This document shows positions 49,138-58,112 of a stretch of 64,000 bases of DNA, piece by piece. How positions within the stretch are numbered: position 1 is the first letter of the stretch; each line of letters starts with the position of its first letter. Origin of the DNA: Streptomyces sp. DH24 (GTDB lineage Bacteria > Actinomycetota > Actinomycetes > Streptomycetales > Streptomycetaceae); contig NZ_JARVKW010000005.1 of assembly GCF_029813775.1 (NCBI RefSeq), forward strand, positions 124,001-188,000, given 5' to 3'. Both the position numbers and the translations under genes were made by a program. Under the pieces are notes generated by a model. It ran no database searches. It had not been told where the DNA came from and was given only the letters and a program-made list of their open reading frames with translations.

Positions 49138-51840
49138 TTACAGGCCGTAGCGCTCGCGCGCCTCCTTCACGGCCGTCGCCTTGACCTCGCCGCGCCGGGC
49201 GAGCTGGGCCAGGGCGGCGACGACGATCGACTCCGCGTCGACACCGAAGTGGCGGCGGGCCGCGTCACGGGTGTCCGACAGGCCGAAGCCGTCGGCGCCC
49301 AGCGACGAGTAGTCCTGTTCGACCCACTGCGCGATCTGGTCCGGGACCTGACGCATGTAGTCGGACACCGCCAGCACCGGGCCCTCGGCGCCCTGCAGCG
49401 CCCGGCGCAGGAACGGCACCCGCTCCTCGCCGCGCAGCAGCGCCTCGTCGGCCTCCAGCGCGTCGCGGCGCAGCTCGCCCCAGGACGTCGCCGACCACAC
49501 GTCGGCGGCCACGCCCCACTCCTCGCACAGCATCCGCTGCGCCTTGAGCGCCCAGTGGATCGCCGTGCCGGAGCCGAGCAGCTGGAGGCGCGGCGCGTTC
49601 GCGACCGGGGTCAGGCCCGCCGACTCCGCCGTGTTGAAGCGGTACAGGCCCTTGACGATGCCCTCGTCGATGCCGGGGACGGACGGCTTGGCCGGCTGCG
49701 GCAGGGGCTCGTTGTAGACGGTCAGGTAGTAGAAGACGTTCGGGTCCTCGCCCGGGGCCGCCTCGCCGTACATGCGGCGCAGACCGTCCTTGACGATGGC
49801 GGCGACCTCGTACGCGAACGCCGGGTCGTACGTCAGCGCGGCCGGGTTGGTCGCGGCGATGACGGGGGAGTGGCCGTCGGCGTGCTGCAGGCCCTCACCG
49901 GTCAGCGTCGTACGGCCCGCCGTGGCGCCGATGAGGAAGCCGCGGCCGAGCTGGTCGCCGAGCTGCCACATCTGGTCGGCCGTGCGCTGCCAGCCGAACA
50001 TCGAGTAGAAGATGTAGAACGGGATCATCGCCTCGCCGTGCGTCGCGTACGACGTCGAAGCGGCGATGAAGTCGGCCATCGAACCGGCCTCGGTGATCCC
50101 CTCGTTGAGGATCTGGCCGTTCTTGGCCTCCTTGTAGTACATCAGCTGGTCGCGGTCGACCGGCTCGTACGTCTGGCCCTTGGGCGAGTAGATGCCGAGC
50201 GACGGGAACAGCGACTCCATGCCGAAGGTGCGCGCCTCGTCGGGGACGATCGGCACCCAGCGCTTGCCCGTCTCCTTGTCGCGGACCAGGTCCTTGACCA
50301 GTCGGACGAAGGCCATGGTGGTGGCCACGTTCTGCGAACCGGAGCCCTTGTCGAAGGAGGCGAAGGCCTTCTCGGCGGGCGCGGGCAGCGGCGCGACCGG
50401 GTGCACCCGGCGGGCCGGGGCCGGACCGCCGAGGGCCGCGCGGCGCTCCTGGAGGTAGCGGACCTCGGGGGAGTCGGCGCCCGGGTGGCCGTAGGGGACC
50501 ACGCCGTCGACGAAGTCGCTGTCCTTGATCGGCAGGCCGAGGCGGTCGCGCATCGCCTTGAACTCGTCCACCGTCAGCTTCTTCATCTGGTGGTTGGCGT
50601 TCTTCGACGCGAAGCCCTCGCCGAGGGTGTGGCCCTTGACCGTCTGGGCCAGGATCACGGTCGGCGCGCCCTTGTGCGCGAGTGCCTTCTTGTACGCCGC
50701 GTACACCTTGCGGGACTCGTGACCACCGCGCGAGAAGTGGAAGCACTCCACGATCTTGTCGTCGCTCAGCAGCTTCGCCATCTCGACGAGCGCCGGGTCC
50801 TTGCCGAAGAAGTCGGCGCGGATGTAGGCGGCGTCGCGGGTCTGGTACGTCTGGATCTGCGCGTCCGGTACCTCGCGCAGGCGGCGTACCAGCGCGCCGG
50901 TGGTGTCCAGCTGGAACAGCTCGTCCCAGGCGGAGCCCCACAGCGTCTTGACGACGTTCCAGCCGGCGCCGCGGAACTGGGCCTCCAGCTCCTGCACGAT
51001 CTTGAAGTTGGCGCGGACCGGGCCGTCGAGGCGCTGCAGGTTGCAGTTGATGACGAACGTGAGGTTGTCGAGCTCCTCGCGGGCGGCGAGCGCGAGGGCC
51101 GCCGTCGACTCGGGCTCGTCCATCTCGCCGTCGCCGAGGAACGCCCACACGTGCGAGCCGGCGGTGTCCTTGATGCCGCGGTGGGTCAGGTAGCGGTTGA
51201 AGCGCGCCTGGTAGATCGCGGAGAGCGGGCCGAGACCCATGGAGACCGTCGGGAACTCCCACAGCCAGGGCAGCCGGCGCGGGTGCGGGTACGACGGGAG
51301 GCCGTCGCCGCCCGCCTCGCGGCGGAAGTTGTCGAGGTGGCCCTCGTTCAGCCGGCCGTCGAGGAAGGCGCGGGCGTAGATGCCGGGGGAGGCGTGGCCC
51401 TGGATGTAGAGCTGGTCGCCGGAGCCGTCCTGCTCCTTGCCCCGGAAGAAGTGGTTGAAGCCGGTCTCGTACAGCCAGGCCGCGGAGGCGAAGGTGGCGA
51501 TGTGGCCGCCGACGCCGTATTTCGAGCCGCGGGTCACCATGGCCGCCGCGTTCCAGCGGTTCCAGGCCGTGATCCGGGACTCCATCTCCTCGTCACCGTC
51601 CACGGCGGGCTCGGCGGCGGTCGGGATGGTGTTGACGTAGTCGGTCTCGAGGAGCTTCGGCAACGCGATGCCGGCGCCCTCGGCGCGCTCCAGTGTGCGG
51701 CGCATCAGGTACGCGGCACGGTGCGGCCCGGCCGCCTTGGCGACGGCGTCCAGCGAGGCCTGCCATTCGGCAGTCTCCTCGGGGTCGCGGTCCGGGAGCT
51801 GGTCGAGCTCGCTCGGCTGGATGGCGTAGGGGTCGGTCAT
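49138..51840 (-). CDS. aceE: pyruvate dehydrogenase E1 component (homodimeric)
   Basis: A 900-residue E1 of the pyruvate dehydrogenase complex, which decarboxylates pyruvate and passes the acetyl group to the lipoyl E2. The thiamine-diphosphate motif is at ~233-262 (GDGEMDEPES ... FVINCN). The length is typical of the single-chain, homodimeric type. The start at 51840 follows AGGAAGG. Upstream lies a perfect palindrome (51963-51979). E2 and E3 are encoded just to the right (sucB, lpd). Confidence 0.96.
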   Translation of the reverse strand: MTDPYAIQPSELDQLPDRDPEETAEWQASLDAVAKAAGPHRAAYLMRRTLERAEGAGIALPKLLETDYVNTIPTAAEPAVDGDEEMESRITAWNRWNAAAMVTRGSKYGVGGHIATFASAAWLYETGFNHFFRGKEQDGSGDQLYIQGHASPGIYARAFLDGRLNEGHLDNFRREAGGDGLPSYPHPRRLPWLWEFPTVSMGLGPLSAIYQARFNRYLTHRGIKDTAGSHVWAFLGDGEMDEPESTAALALAAREELDNLTFVINCNLQRLDGPVRANFKIVQELEAQFRGAGWNVVKTLWGSAWDELFQLDTTGALVRRLREVPDAQIQTYQTRDAAYIRADFFGKDPALVEMAKLLSDDKIVECFHFSRGGHESRKVYAAYKKALAHKGAPTVILAQTVKGHTLGEGFASKNANHQMKKLTVDEFKAMRDRLGLPIKDSDFVDGVVPYGHPGADSPEVRYLQERRAALGGPAPARRVHPVAPLPAPAEKAFASFDKGSGSQNVATTMAFVRLVKDLVRDKETGKRWVPIVPDEARTFGMESLFPSLGIYSPKGQTYEPVDRDQLMYYKEAKNGQILNEGITEAGSMADFIAASTSYATHGEAMIPFYIFYSMFGWQRTADQMWQLGDQLGRGFLIGATAGRTTLTGEGLQHADGHSPVIAATNPAALTYDPAFAYEVAAIVKDGLRRMYGEAAPGEDPNVFYYLTVYNEPLPQPAKPSVPGIDEGIVKGLYRFNTAESAGLTPVANAPRLQLLGSGTAIHWALKAQRMLCEEWGVAADVWSATSWGELRRDALEADEALLRGEERVPFLRRALQGAEGPVLAVSDYMRQVPDQIAQWVEQDYSSLGADGFGLSDTRDAARRHFGVDAESIVVAALAQLARRGEVKATAVKEARERYGL

Positions 51841-51962
51841 GTCGCCGCCTTCCTCAGTCGAAGGGGGTTCCCTCATCGGTGTAAGGGTTCAGGGGTGCCC
51901 TTGATCTTTGGCAGGACAGGGCTGGAGGCTCTGGTGAGAGCCCGTCGGCGACTGTAACTCCC

Positions 51963-51979
51963 TGATCGATGATCGATCA
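51963..51979. promoter_or_regulatory. 17-base perfect palindrome upstream of aceE
   Basis: TGATCGAT-G-ATCGATCA is perfectly symmetrical around a central G and starts 123 bases upstream of the aceE ATG. Further TTGATC and TTGATCACG sequences flank it. It looks like a strong operator. The adjacent GntR regulator (52105-52734) is a natural candidate to bind it, but this is only inferred. Confidence 0.6.
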
Positions 51980-52104
51980 AAGGGTTCGGGGCGAAAACCT
52001 CTTGATCACGAGAAAGTAGGCACGGGGTGCCTGCGACAAAGACACCGGGTGCCGCGTTATGGGGCTGTTTCCGCAGGTGGGACGTCGTTTGAGCGGGGTG
52101 CCGC

Positions 52105-52734
52105 TCAGGCTTCGTGACGGGGCGCGCAGCCCAGCACGTGCGCCTTCACGAGCTCCGCGATACGCGGGTCACGGCGCTTGAACGCGGCCACCAGCTCCTC
52201 GTGCTCCTCGGCGTACGACTGCTGGACCGTGCCCAGCCAGCGGATCGACAGCGCCGTGAACACCTCGATGCCCAGGCCCTCCCAGGTGTGCAGCAGCACC
52301 GAGTTGCCCGCCGCCCGCACCAGCTCCCGGTGGAACGCTACCGTGTGCCGCACCTGCCCCGTGCCGTCCGCCATGCGGTCCGCCTCGTACAGCGCGGAGA
52401 CGTGCGGCTCCAGCGCCGAGCAGTCCTCCGCGAGACGCGCCGCGGCCAGCTCCGCCGCGATGGCCTCCAGACCGGCCCGGACCGGATAGCTCTCCTCCAG
52501 GTCGGCGGCGGTCAGATTCCGCACCCGCACGCCCTTGTTGGGCGCCGACTCGATCAGCCGCAGCGACTCCAGCTCCCGCAGCGCCTCCCGGACCGGCGTC
52601 TGGCTGACCTCCAGCTCGGTCGCGATCCGCCGCTCCACGATCCGCTCGCCCGGCTGCCAGCGCCCACTGATGATCCCTTCCAGGATGTGCTCGCGGATCT
52701 GCTCGCGGAGCGAGTGGACGACGGGCGCGGTCAT
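52105..52734 (-). CDS. GntR-family (FCD subfamily) regulator
   Basis: A 209-residue GntR regulator. The N-terminal winged helix has ERIVERRIATELEVSQTPVR and EALRELESLRLIESAP; the C-terminal FCD domain is alpha-helical and metal/ligand-binding (RHTVAFHRELVRAAGNSVLL, ending in HEELVAAFKRRD). FCD regulators respond to small organic acids. AAGGAG precedes the ATG. Placed between aceE and the sucB-lpd genes, it may regulate central metabolism, by inference from position. Confidence 0.9.
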   Translation of the reverse strand: MTAPVVHSLREQIREHILEGIISGRWQPGERIVERRIATELEVSQTPVREALRELESLRLIESAPNKGVRVRNLTAADLEESYPVRAGLEAIAAELAAARLAEDCSALEPHVSALYEADRMADGTGQVRHTVAFHRELVRAAGNSVLLHTWEGLGIEVFTALSIRWLGTVQQSYAEEHEELVAAFKRRDPRIAELVKAHVLGCAPRHEA

Positions 52735-52832
52735 GAGAGCTCCTTAGGGAGGGCCGGTCCAGTACAGCGGCCCGAAGGGCCCCGTCGAGGGGTGGCGGTC
52801 GGGCGACGGGTGGGACCCCGGGGGCGTTCGAC

Positions 52833-52845
52833 GTTTAGACAATAC
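52833..52845. promoter_or_regulatory. candidate GntR autoregulatory site
   Basis: GTTTAGACAATAC is partly palindromic (GTnTnGnCnAnAC) and lies 99 bases upstream of the GntR gene. The pattern suits GntR operators. The rest of the 52735-53039 gap contains only the sucB terminator. Confidence 0.3.
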
Positions 52846-52975
52846 GGCGCGTTCGCTCCGCGGGTAGGGCGCGCAGGGGGGCTTTTGCGCAGGTGAGACG
52901 AGGCGCACACGGCGCGTGAGGGCTGGGGGACGCAGTGACCGAGGTGCCTCGCCCAGTGGTGCCGTCCGACACGGG

Positions 52976-53016
52976 CCGAGCCCCCGCCCGGAGTGGAAAT
53001 CCGGGCGGGGGCTCGG
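52976..53016 (-). terminator. sucB terminator
   Basis: CCGAGCCCCCGCCCGGA and TCCGGGCGGGGGCTCGG form a perfect 17-base stem with a 7-base loop, one of the strongest hairpins in the window. It is downstream of sucB. Confidence 0.9.
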
Positions 53017-53039
53017 CTGTTGGTGCTTGATCCGGCAGG

Positions 53040-54512
53040 TCAGAGGCCGAGCTCGACCTCGAACTCGCCCGCCTCCAGGATCGCCTTGACCGCCGTCAGG
53101 TAACGGGCCGCGTCGGCACCGTCCACCAGACGGTGGTCGTACGACAGCGTCAGGTACGTCATGTCGCGGATGCCGATGACCGTACCCTCCTCCGTCTCGA
53201 TGACGGCGGGACGCTTCACCGTGGCACCGATGCCGAGGATCGCGACCTGCCCCGGCGGCACGATGATCGTGTCGAACAGCGCACCGCGCGAACCGGTGTT
53301 GGAGATGGTGAAGGTCGCCCCGGACAGCTCGTCCGGCGTGATCTTGTTGGCGCGGACCTTGCCGGCCAGCTCCGCCGTGGCCTTGGCGATGCCGGCGAGG
53401 TTGAGACCGCCGGCGTTCTTGATGACCGGGGTCATCAGGCCCTTCTCGGAGTCCACCGCGATACCGATGTTCTCGGTGTCGAAGTAGGTGATGGTCCCCT
53501 CGGCCTCGTTGATCTTCGCGTTGATGACCGGGTGGGCCTTCAGCGCCTGGGCCGCCGCCTTGACGAAGAACGGCATCGGGGAGAGCTTGACGCCCTCGCG
53601 CGCCGCGAACGCGTCCTTGGCCCGGCCGCGCAGCTTCATCAGGCGCGTGACGTCGACCTCGACGACCGACGACAGCTGGGCCTGCTCGGTGAGCGCCTTG
53701 ACCATGTTGTCGCCGATGACCTTGCGGATGCGCGGCATCTTCACGGTCTGACCGCGCAGCGGCGAGGCCTCCAGGACGGGGGCCTTCTTGCCGGCCGGCG
53801 CGGCCGCGGCCGGGGCCGGGGCGGCGGCGGCGGTCTTCGCGGCCTCGGCGGCGGCGATGACGTCCTGCTTGCGGATCCGGCCGCCGACGCCGGTGCCCTT
53901 GACGGTGGCCAGGTCGACGCCGTTCTCGGCGGCGAGCTTGCGCACCAGCGGGGTGACGTAGGCGCCGTCGTCACCGGCGGTCGCGGCGGGCGCCGGGGCC
54001 GGGGTGACGGGGGCGGGCGCCGGAGCGGCCGGGGCCGGCTCGGGAGCCGGGGGGACCTGCTGCTGCGGGGCCGGAGCCGCCGGGGCCTGCGGAGCCGGAG
54101 CCGGGGCCGCGGGAGCGGCCGGGGCGGCGGGCGCCTGGGCGGGCTGCGCCGGAGCCTGGGCGGGCTGCGCCGGAGCCGGGGCGGGCTCCGCCGGGGCGGG
54201 GGCGGGCTCCGCCGGGGCCTGGGCCGGCTGCGCGGGGGCGGCCGGAGCGGCGGGGGCGGCGGCCGGGGCGGCACCCGGCTGACCGATGACGGCCAGCTTC
54301 GCGCCGACCTCGGCGGTCTCGTCCTCGCCGACGACGATCTCGACCAGGACACCGGCGGCGGGCGAGGGGATCTCGGTGTCGACCTTGTCGGTGGAGACCT
54401 CGAGCAGCGGCTCGTCGGCCTCGACGCTGTCGCCGACCGACTTCAGCCAGCGGGTGACGGTGCCCTCGGTGACGCACTCGCCGAGCGCCGGAAGGGTTAC
54501 GGAAACCGCCAT
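53040..54512 (-). CDS. sucB: dihydrolipoamide acyltransferase (E2) of 2-oxoacid dehydrogenase
   Basis: A 490-residue E2 core enzyme. One lipoyl domain has Lys43 ([13 protein letters not shown]). A very long Ala/Pro linker (~80-185) has repeats such as [12 protein letters not shown]; the E3-binding domain begins [17 protein letters not shown] (~187). The catalytic domain ends in [16 protein letters not shown], with the active-site His and Asp. Many actinobacterial E2s carry two lipoyl domains; this one shows one. Adjacency to aceE suggests it serves pyruvate dehydrogenase and perhaps the 2-oxoglutarate complex. AAGGAG lies 11 bases before the ATG; lpd lies 57 bases upstream. Confidence 0.92.
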   Translation of the reverse strand: MAVSVTLPALGECVTEGTVTRWLKSVGDSVEADEPLLEVSTDKVDTEIPSPAAGVLVEIVVGEDETAEVGAKLAVIGQPGAAPAAAPAAPAAPAQPAQAPAEPAPAPAEPAPAPAQPAQAPAQPAQAPAAPAAPAAPAPAPQAPAAPAPQQQVPPAPEPAPAAPAPAPVTPAPAPAATAGDDGAYVTPLVRKLAAENGVDLATVKGTGVGGRIRKQDVIAAAEAAKTAAAAPAPAAAAPAGKKAPVLEASPLRGQTVKMPRIRKVIGDNMVKALTEQAQLSSVVEVDVTRLMKLRGRAKDAFAAREGVKLSPMPFFVKAAAQALKAHPVINAKINEAEGTITYFDTENIGIAVDSEKGLMTPVIKNAGGLNLAGIAKATAELAGKVRANKITPDELSGATFTISNTGSRGALFDTIIVPPGQVAILGIGATVKRPAVIETEEGTVIGIRDMTYLTLSYDHRLVDGADAARYLTAVKAILEAGEFEVELGL

Positions 54513-54569
54513 GGTTTCGGTTGCTCCTTAGAAGTGCGGAAGTCTGTGTCGTCGCGCCCGGGGGCTCGC

Positions 54570-55958
54570 TCAGTCGTGCGCGTGCAGCGGCTTGCCCGCG
54601 AGGGCCAGGTGGGCCTCGCCGAGCGCCTCGTTCTGCGTCGGGTGGGCGTGGACGAGCTGGGCCACCTCGGCCGGCAGCGCCTCCCAGTTGTAGATCAGCT
54701 GGGCTTCGCCGACCTGCTCGCCCATGCGGTCGCCGACCATGTGGACGCCGACCACCGCACCGTCCTTGACCTGGACGAGCTTGATCTCGCCCGCGGTCTT
54801 GAGGATCTTGCTCCTGCCGTTGCCCGCCAGGTTGTACTTCAGAGCGACGACCTTGTCCGCGCCGTAGATCTCCTTGGCCTTGGCCTCGGTGATGCCCACG
54901 GAGGCGACCTCGGGGTGGCAGTACGTCACCCGCGGCACGCCGTCGTAGTCGATCGGAACGGTCTTCAGACCGGCGAGACGCTCCGCCACCAGGATGCCCT
55001 CGGCGAAGCCGACGTGCGCGAGCTGGAGCGTCGGGACCAGGTCACCGACGGCGGAGATCGTCGGGACGTTCGTCCGCATGTACTCGTCGACCAGGACGTG
55101 GCCGCGGTCCATGGCGACCCCGGCCTCCTCGTAGCCCAGGCCCTGCGAGACCGGGCCGCGGCCGACGGCCACCAGCAGCACCTCGGCCTCGAACTCCTTG
55201 CCGTCGGCGAGGGTGACCTTGACACCGTCCTGGGTGTACTCGGCCTTCTCGAAGAAGGTGCCCAGGTTGAACTTGATGCCGCGCTTGCGGAACGCGCGCT
55301 CCAGCAGCTTCGAGCTGTTCTCGTCCTCGACCGGGACGAGGTGCTTCAGGCCCTCGATGATCGTGACGTCCGCGCCGAAGGACTTCCACGCGGAGGCGAA
55401 CTCGACGCCGATGACACCGCCGCCGAGGACGATCGCGGACTTCGGCACACGGTCCAGGACGAGAGCGTGGTCCGAGGAGATGATCCGGTTGCCGTCGATC
55501 TCCAGGCCCGGCAGCGACTTCGGCACGGAGCCGGTCGCCAGCAGGATGTGGCGGCCCTGGACGCGCCGGCCGTTCACGTCGACGGAGGTGGGGGAGGACA
55601 GCCGGCCCTCACCCTCGATGTAGGTCACCTTGCGGGAGGCGATGAGCCCCTGCAGGCCCTTGTACAGGCCCGAGACGACGTCGTCCTTGTACTTGTGGAC
55701 GGCCGGGACGTCGATGCCCTCGAAGCTGGCCTTCACGCCGAACTGCTCGCTCTCGCGGGCCTGGTCGGCGATCTCGCCCGCGTGCAGCAGGGCCTTGGTG
55801 GGGATGCATCCTCGGTGCAGGCAGGTGCCGCCGACCTTGTCCTTCTCGATCAGGGCGACGTCCAGGCCCAGCTGCGCCCCGCGCAGGGCCGCGGCGTAAC
55901 CACCGCTACCACCGCCGAGGATCACTAGGTCGAAAACGGTGCTGGCGTCGTTCGCCAC
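54570..55958 (-). CDS. lpd: dihydrolipoamide dehydrogenase (E3)
   Basis: A 462-residue flavoprotein that reoxidises the dihydrolipoyl groups of E2. The FAD motif GGGSGGYAAA is at ~16, and the redox disulfide Cys46/Cys51 lies in GGTCLHRGCIPTK. The NAD motif is VLGGGVIGVEFA, and HAHPTQNEALGE contains the catalytic His-Glu pair near 440. The GTG at 55958 has GGAGG seven bases upstream. It is the first gene of the lpd-sucB pair, encoded with sucB on the minus strand. Confidence 0.95.
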   Translation of the reverse strand: MANDASTVFDLVILGGGSGGYAAALRGAQLGLDVALIEKDKVGGTCLHRGCIPTKALLHAGEIADQARESEQFGVKASFEGIDVPAVHKYKDDVVSGLYKGLQGLIASRKVTYIEGEGRLSSPTSVDVNGRRVQGRHILLATGSVPKSLPGLEIDGNRIISSDHALVLDRVPKSAIVLGGGVIGVEFASAWKSFGADVTIIEGLKHLVPVEDENSSKLLERAFRKRGIKFNLGTFFEKAEYTQDGVKVTLADGKEFEAEVLLVAVGRGPVSQGLGYEEAGVAMDRGHVLVDEYMRTNVPTISAVGDLVPTLQLAHVGFAEGILVAERLAGLKTVPIDYDGVPRVTYCHPEVASVGITEAKAKEIYGADKVVALKYNLAGNGRSKILKTAGEIKLVQVKDGAVVGVHMVGDRMGEQVGEAQLIYNWEALPAEVAQLVHAHPTQNEALGEAHLALAGKPLHAHD

Positions 55959-56150
55959 GTCACGTCCTCCATGCATGTGCGCCGTACGCCGGTCGTCGGT
56001 GACCGGCAGGCGGCTGGTGTCCGGCCGCTCTTGCTTCGGCCCTTCGGTGGGGCCCTGTCCTGCCGAGCCCCATCTTCGCACTTGTCGGCGCACAAGGAGA
56101 CGCGGGGCCGGTGTGTGAGACATGCCACCCGTTCGCCGCATCGGGACAAA

Positions 56151-56182
56151 ACGGCCCCGCGGTGCCACGCACCCGGGGCCGT
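56151..56182 (-). terminator. pepA terminator
   Basis: ACGGCCCCG and CGGGGCCGT pair as a perfect 9-base stem with a 14-base loop just downstream of the pepA stop. Confidence 0.65.
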
Positions 56183-56201
56183 CGCCGCACAGTGACCGAC
56201 C

Positions 56202-57761
56202 TCAGCCCAGGTCGCCCGCCGCGGTGAGCTCCGCCAGGCGCACCAGCGTCCGCACCGCGGTCCCGGTCCCGCCCTTGGGCGTGTACCCGAACGCGCCGCC
56301 CTCGTTGAACGCCGGGCCCGCGATGTCGAGGTGCGCCCAGGTGATGCCCTCGCCCACGAACTCGCGCAGGAACAAACCGGCGACCAGGCCGCCGCCCATC
56401 CGCTCGCCCATGTTCGCGATGTCGGCGGTCGTGGACTCCATGCCCTTGCGCAGGTGCTCCGGCAGCGGCATCGGCCACGCGGCCTCGCCGACCTCCTCGG
56501 CGGCCTCGTGCACCGCGGTGCGGAACGCGTCGTCGTTCGCCATGATGCCGAACGTGCGGCTGCCCAGCGCCAGCATCATCGCGCCGGTCAGGGTCGCCAC
56601 GTCCACGATGGCGTCCGGCTTCTCCTGGGAGGCGGCCCACAGCGCGTCGGCGAGCACGAGCCGGCCCTCGGCGTCGGTGTTGAGGACCTCGACGGTCTTG
56701 CCGCTGTACATGCGCAGCACGTCGCCCGGGCGGGTCGCCGAGCCGGACGGCATGTTCTCGGCGAGCGCCAGCCAGCCGGTGACGTTGACGTCCAGGCCCA
56801 GGCGGGCGGCGGCGACGACCGCGGCGAACACGGCGGCGGCGCCGCTCATGTCGCACTTCATCGTCTCGTTGTGCCCGGCCGGCTTCAGCGAGATGCCGCC
56901 CGAGTCGTAGGTGATGCCCTTGCCGACGAACGCCAGGTGCTTCTTCGCCTTGGAGGAGGTGTACGACAGCTTCACCAGGCGCGGCGGGGACGCCGAGCCG
57001 GCGCCGACGCCGAGGATGCCGCCGTAGCCGCCCTTGGCGAGCGCCTTCTCGTCGAGCACCTGCACCTTGATGCCGTGCTCCTTGGCCGCGGCCTGCGCGA
57101 CGGCCGCGCACGACTCGGGGTTGAGGTCGTTCGGCGGGGTGTTGACGAGGTCGCGGGCGCGGTTGAGCTCCTCGGAGACCGCGGCGGCGCGCTCCACGGC
57201 CGCCTTGTAGGCCTTGTCGCGGGGCTTGCCGCCGAGCAGCACCGCCTCGGCCAGCGGAGCCTTGCCGTCCTTCGCAGCGTTCTTGTCGTTCTTGTCGTTC
57301 TTGCCGTTCTTCTTGTACGCGTCGAAGGAGTACGCGCCGAGCAGCACACCCTCGCCGACGGCACCGGCGTCCGCCGCGTCGGCGACCGGCAGGGCGAAGG
57401 CGGCCTTCTTCGAGCCGGCGAGGGCGCGGGCGGCGGCACCGGCGGCCCGGCGCAGCGCCTCGGCGCCGTAGGCACCCTCGTCGCCCTTCGCGGGCTCCTC
57501 GCCCAGGCCCACCGCCACGACGAGCGGGGCCTTGAAGCCGGACGGCGCGGGCACCTTCGTCACCTCGCCCTCGGCACCGGAGGCGCCGAGGGTCTCCAGG
57601 ACGCCGGCCAGCTTGCCGTCGTACGCGTTGTCCACGTCCTCGGCGCCCGCGGCGACGATCAGGTTCCCGGACCTGGATGCCGCGCCCTTGGCGACACCGA
57701 TCACGATCGCGTCGGCCCGCAGGCCGGGCGCCGCGGCGGTGCTGAGAGTGAGAGCAGTCAC
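56202..57761 (-). CDS. pepA: leucyl aminopeptidase (M17)
   Basis: A 519-residue cytosolic metallo-aminopeptidase that removes N-terminal amino acids. The M17 signature NTDAEGRL is near residue 357; the metal-binding region includes GISLKPAGHNETMKCDM. The GTG at 57761 gives TALTLSTAAAPGLRADAIVI; the ribosome site is weak. A Lys/Asn/Asp-rich insert (YKKNGKNDKNDKNAAKDG, ~146-163) in the N-terminal domain is unusual and is encoded by a 9-base near-tandem repeat. Confidence 0.94.
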   Translation of the reverse strand: MTALTLSTAAAPGLRADAIVIGVAKGAASRSGNLIVAAGAEDVDNAYDGKLAGVLETLGASGAEGEVTKVPAPSGFKAPLVVAVGLGEEPAKGDEGAYGAEALRRAAGAAARALAGSKKAAFALPVADAADAGAVGEGVLLGAYSFDAYKKNGKNDKNDKNAAKDGKAPLAEAVLLGGKPRDKAYKAAVERAAAVSEELNRARDLVNTPPNDLNPESCAAVAQAAAKEHGIKVQVLDEKALAKGGYGGILGVGAGSASPPRLVKLSYTSSKAKKHLAFVGKGITYDSGGISLKPAGHNETMKCDMSGAAAVFAAVVAAARLGLDVNVTGWLALAENMPSGSATRPGDVLRMYSGKTVEVLNTDAEGRLVLADALWAASQEKPDAIVDVATLTGAMMLALGSRTFGIMANDDAFRTAVHEAAEEVGEAAWPMPLPEHLRKGMESTTADIANMGERMGGGLVAGLFLREFVGEGITWAHLDIAGPAFNEGGAFGYTPKGGTGTAVRTLVRLAELTAAGDLG

Positions 57762-57997
57762 GGTGGTGAATTCTCGCTTCCGATGTGAAGTTGCTGTGGC
57801 CGAGCGGGTGGGTCGACCGGGCCCGACGCCAGACCCTAGCTCCACGTGCACGGTGGACTGAGGGTGCGGTACCCGCCGGGGCCTTCACCCTGTCGGCGAA
57901 CACCCGGGACGAGCCTACGCTCGTGGTCGCCCTCGCTCATTCCTGCGGGCGTTCACCCGCCGGTGGCGTCGCGGCCATGTCCCGACTCCCGCGCCCG

Positions 57998-58011
57998 GTG
58001 ACCTGAGTCAC
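57998..58011. promoter_or_regulatory. Crp-type site upstream of polysaccharide genes
   Basis: GTGACCTGAGTCAC matches the Streptomyces Crp consensus GTG-N6-GNCAC at every defined base and is also GTGA-N6-TCAC. It lies 102-115 bases upstream of the deacetylase start, in the 351-base divergent gap from pepA. The overlapping TGAGT/ACTCA (58004-58016) and CGGTGAG/CTCACCG (58025-58045) inverted repeats are in the same spacer; otherwise I see nothing there. Confidence 0.6.
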
Positions 58012-58112
58012 ACTCATCGCGTTCCGGTGAGTGGCTCGCTCACCGCTTTGCATGATTTCCACGGATCCTTCGCTTATCGACCGCGAGAGGATCATCTGGG
58101 GGGAGGACCGCC

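Noticed and set aside
54004..54282. Gly/Ala-rich plus-strand frame
   Set aside because: It is the antisense of the Ala/Pro linker of sucB.
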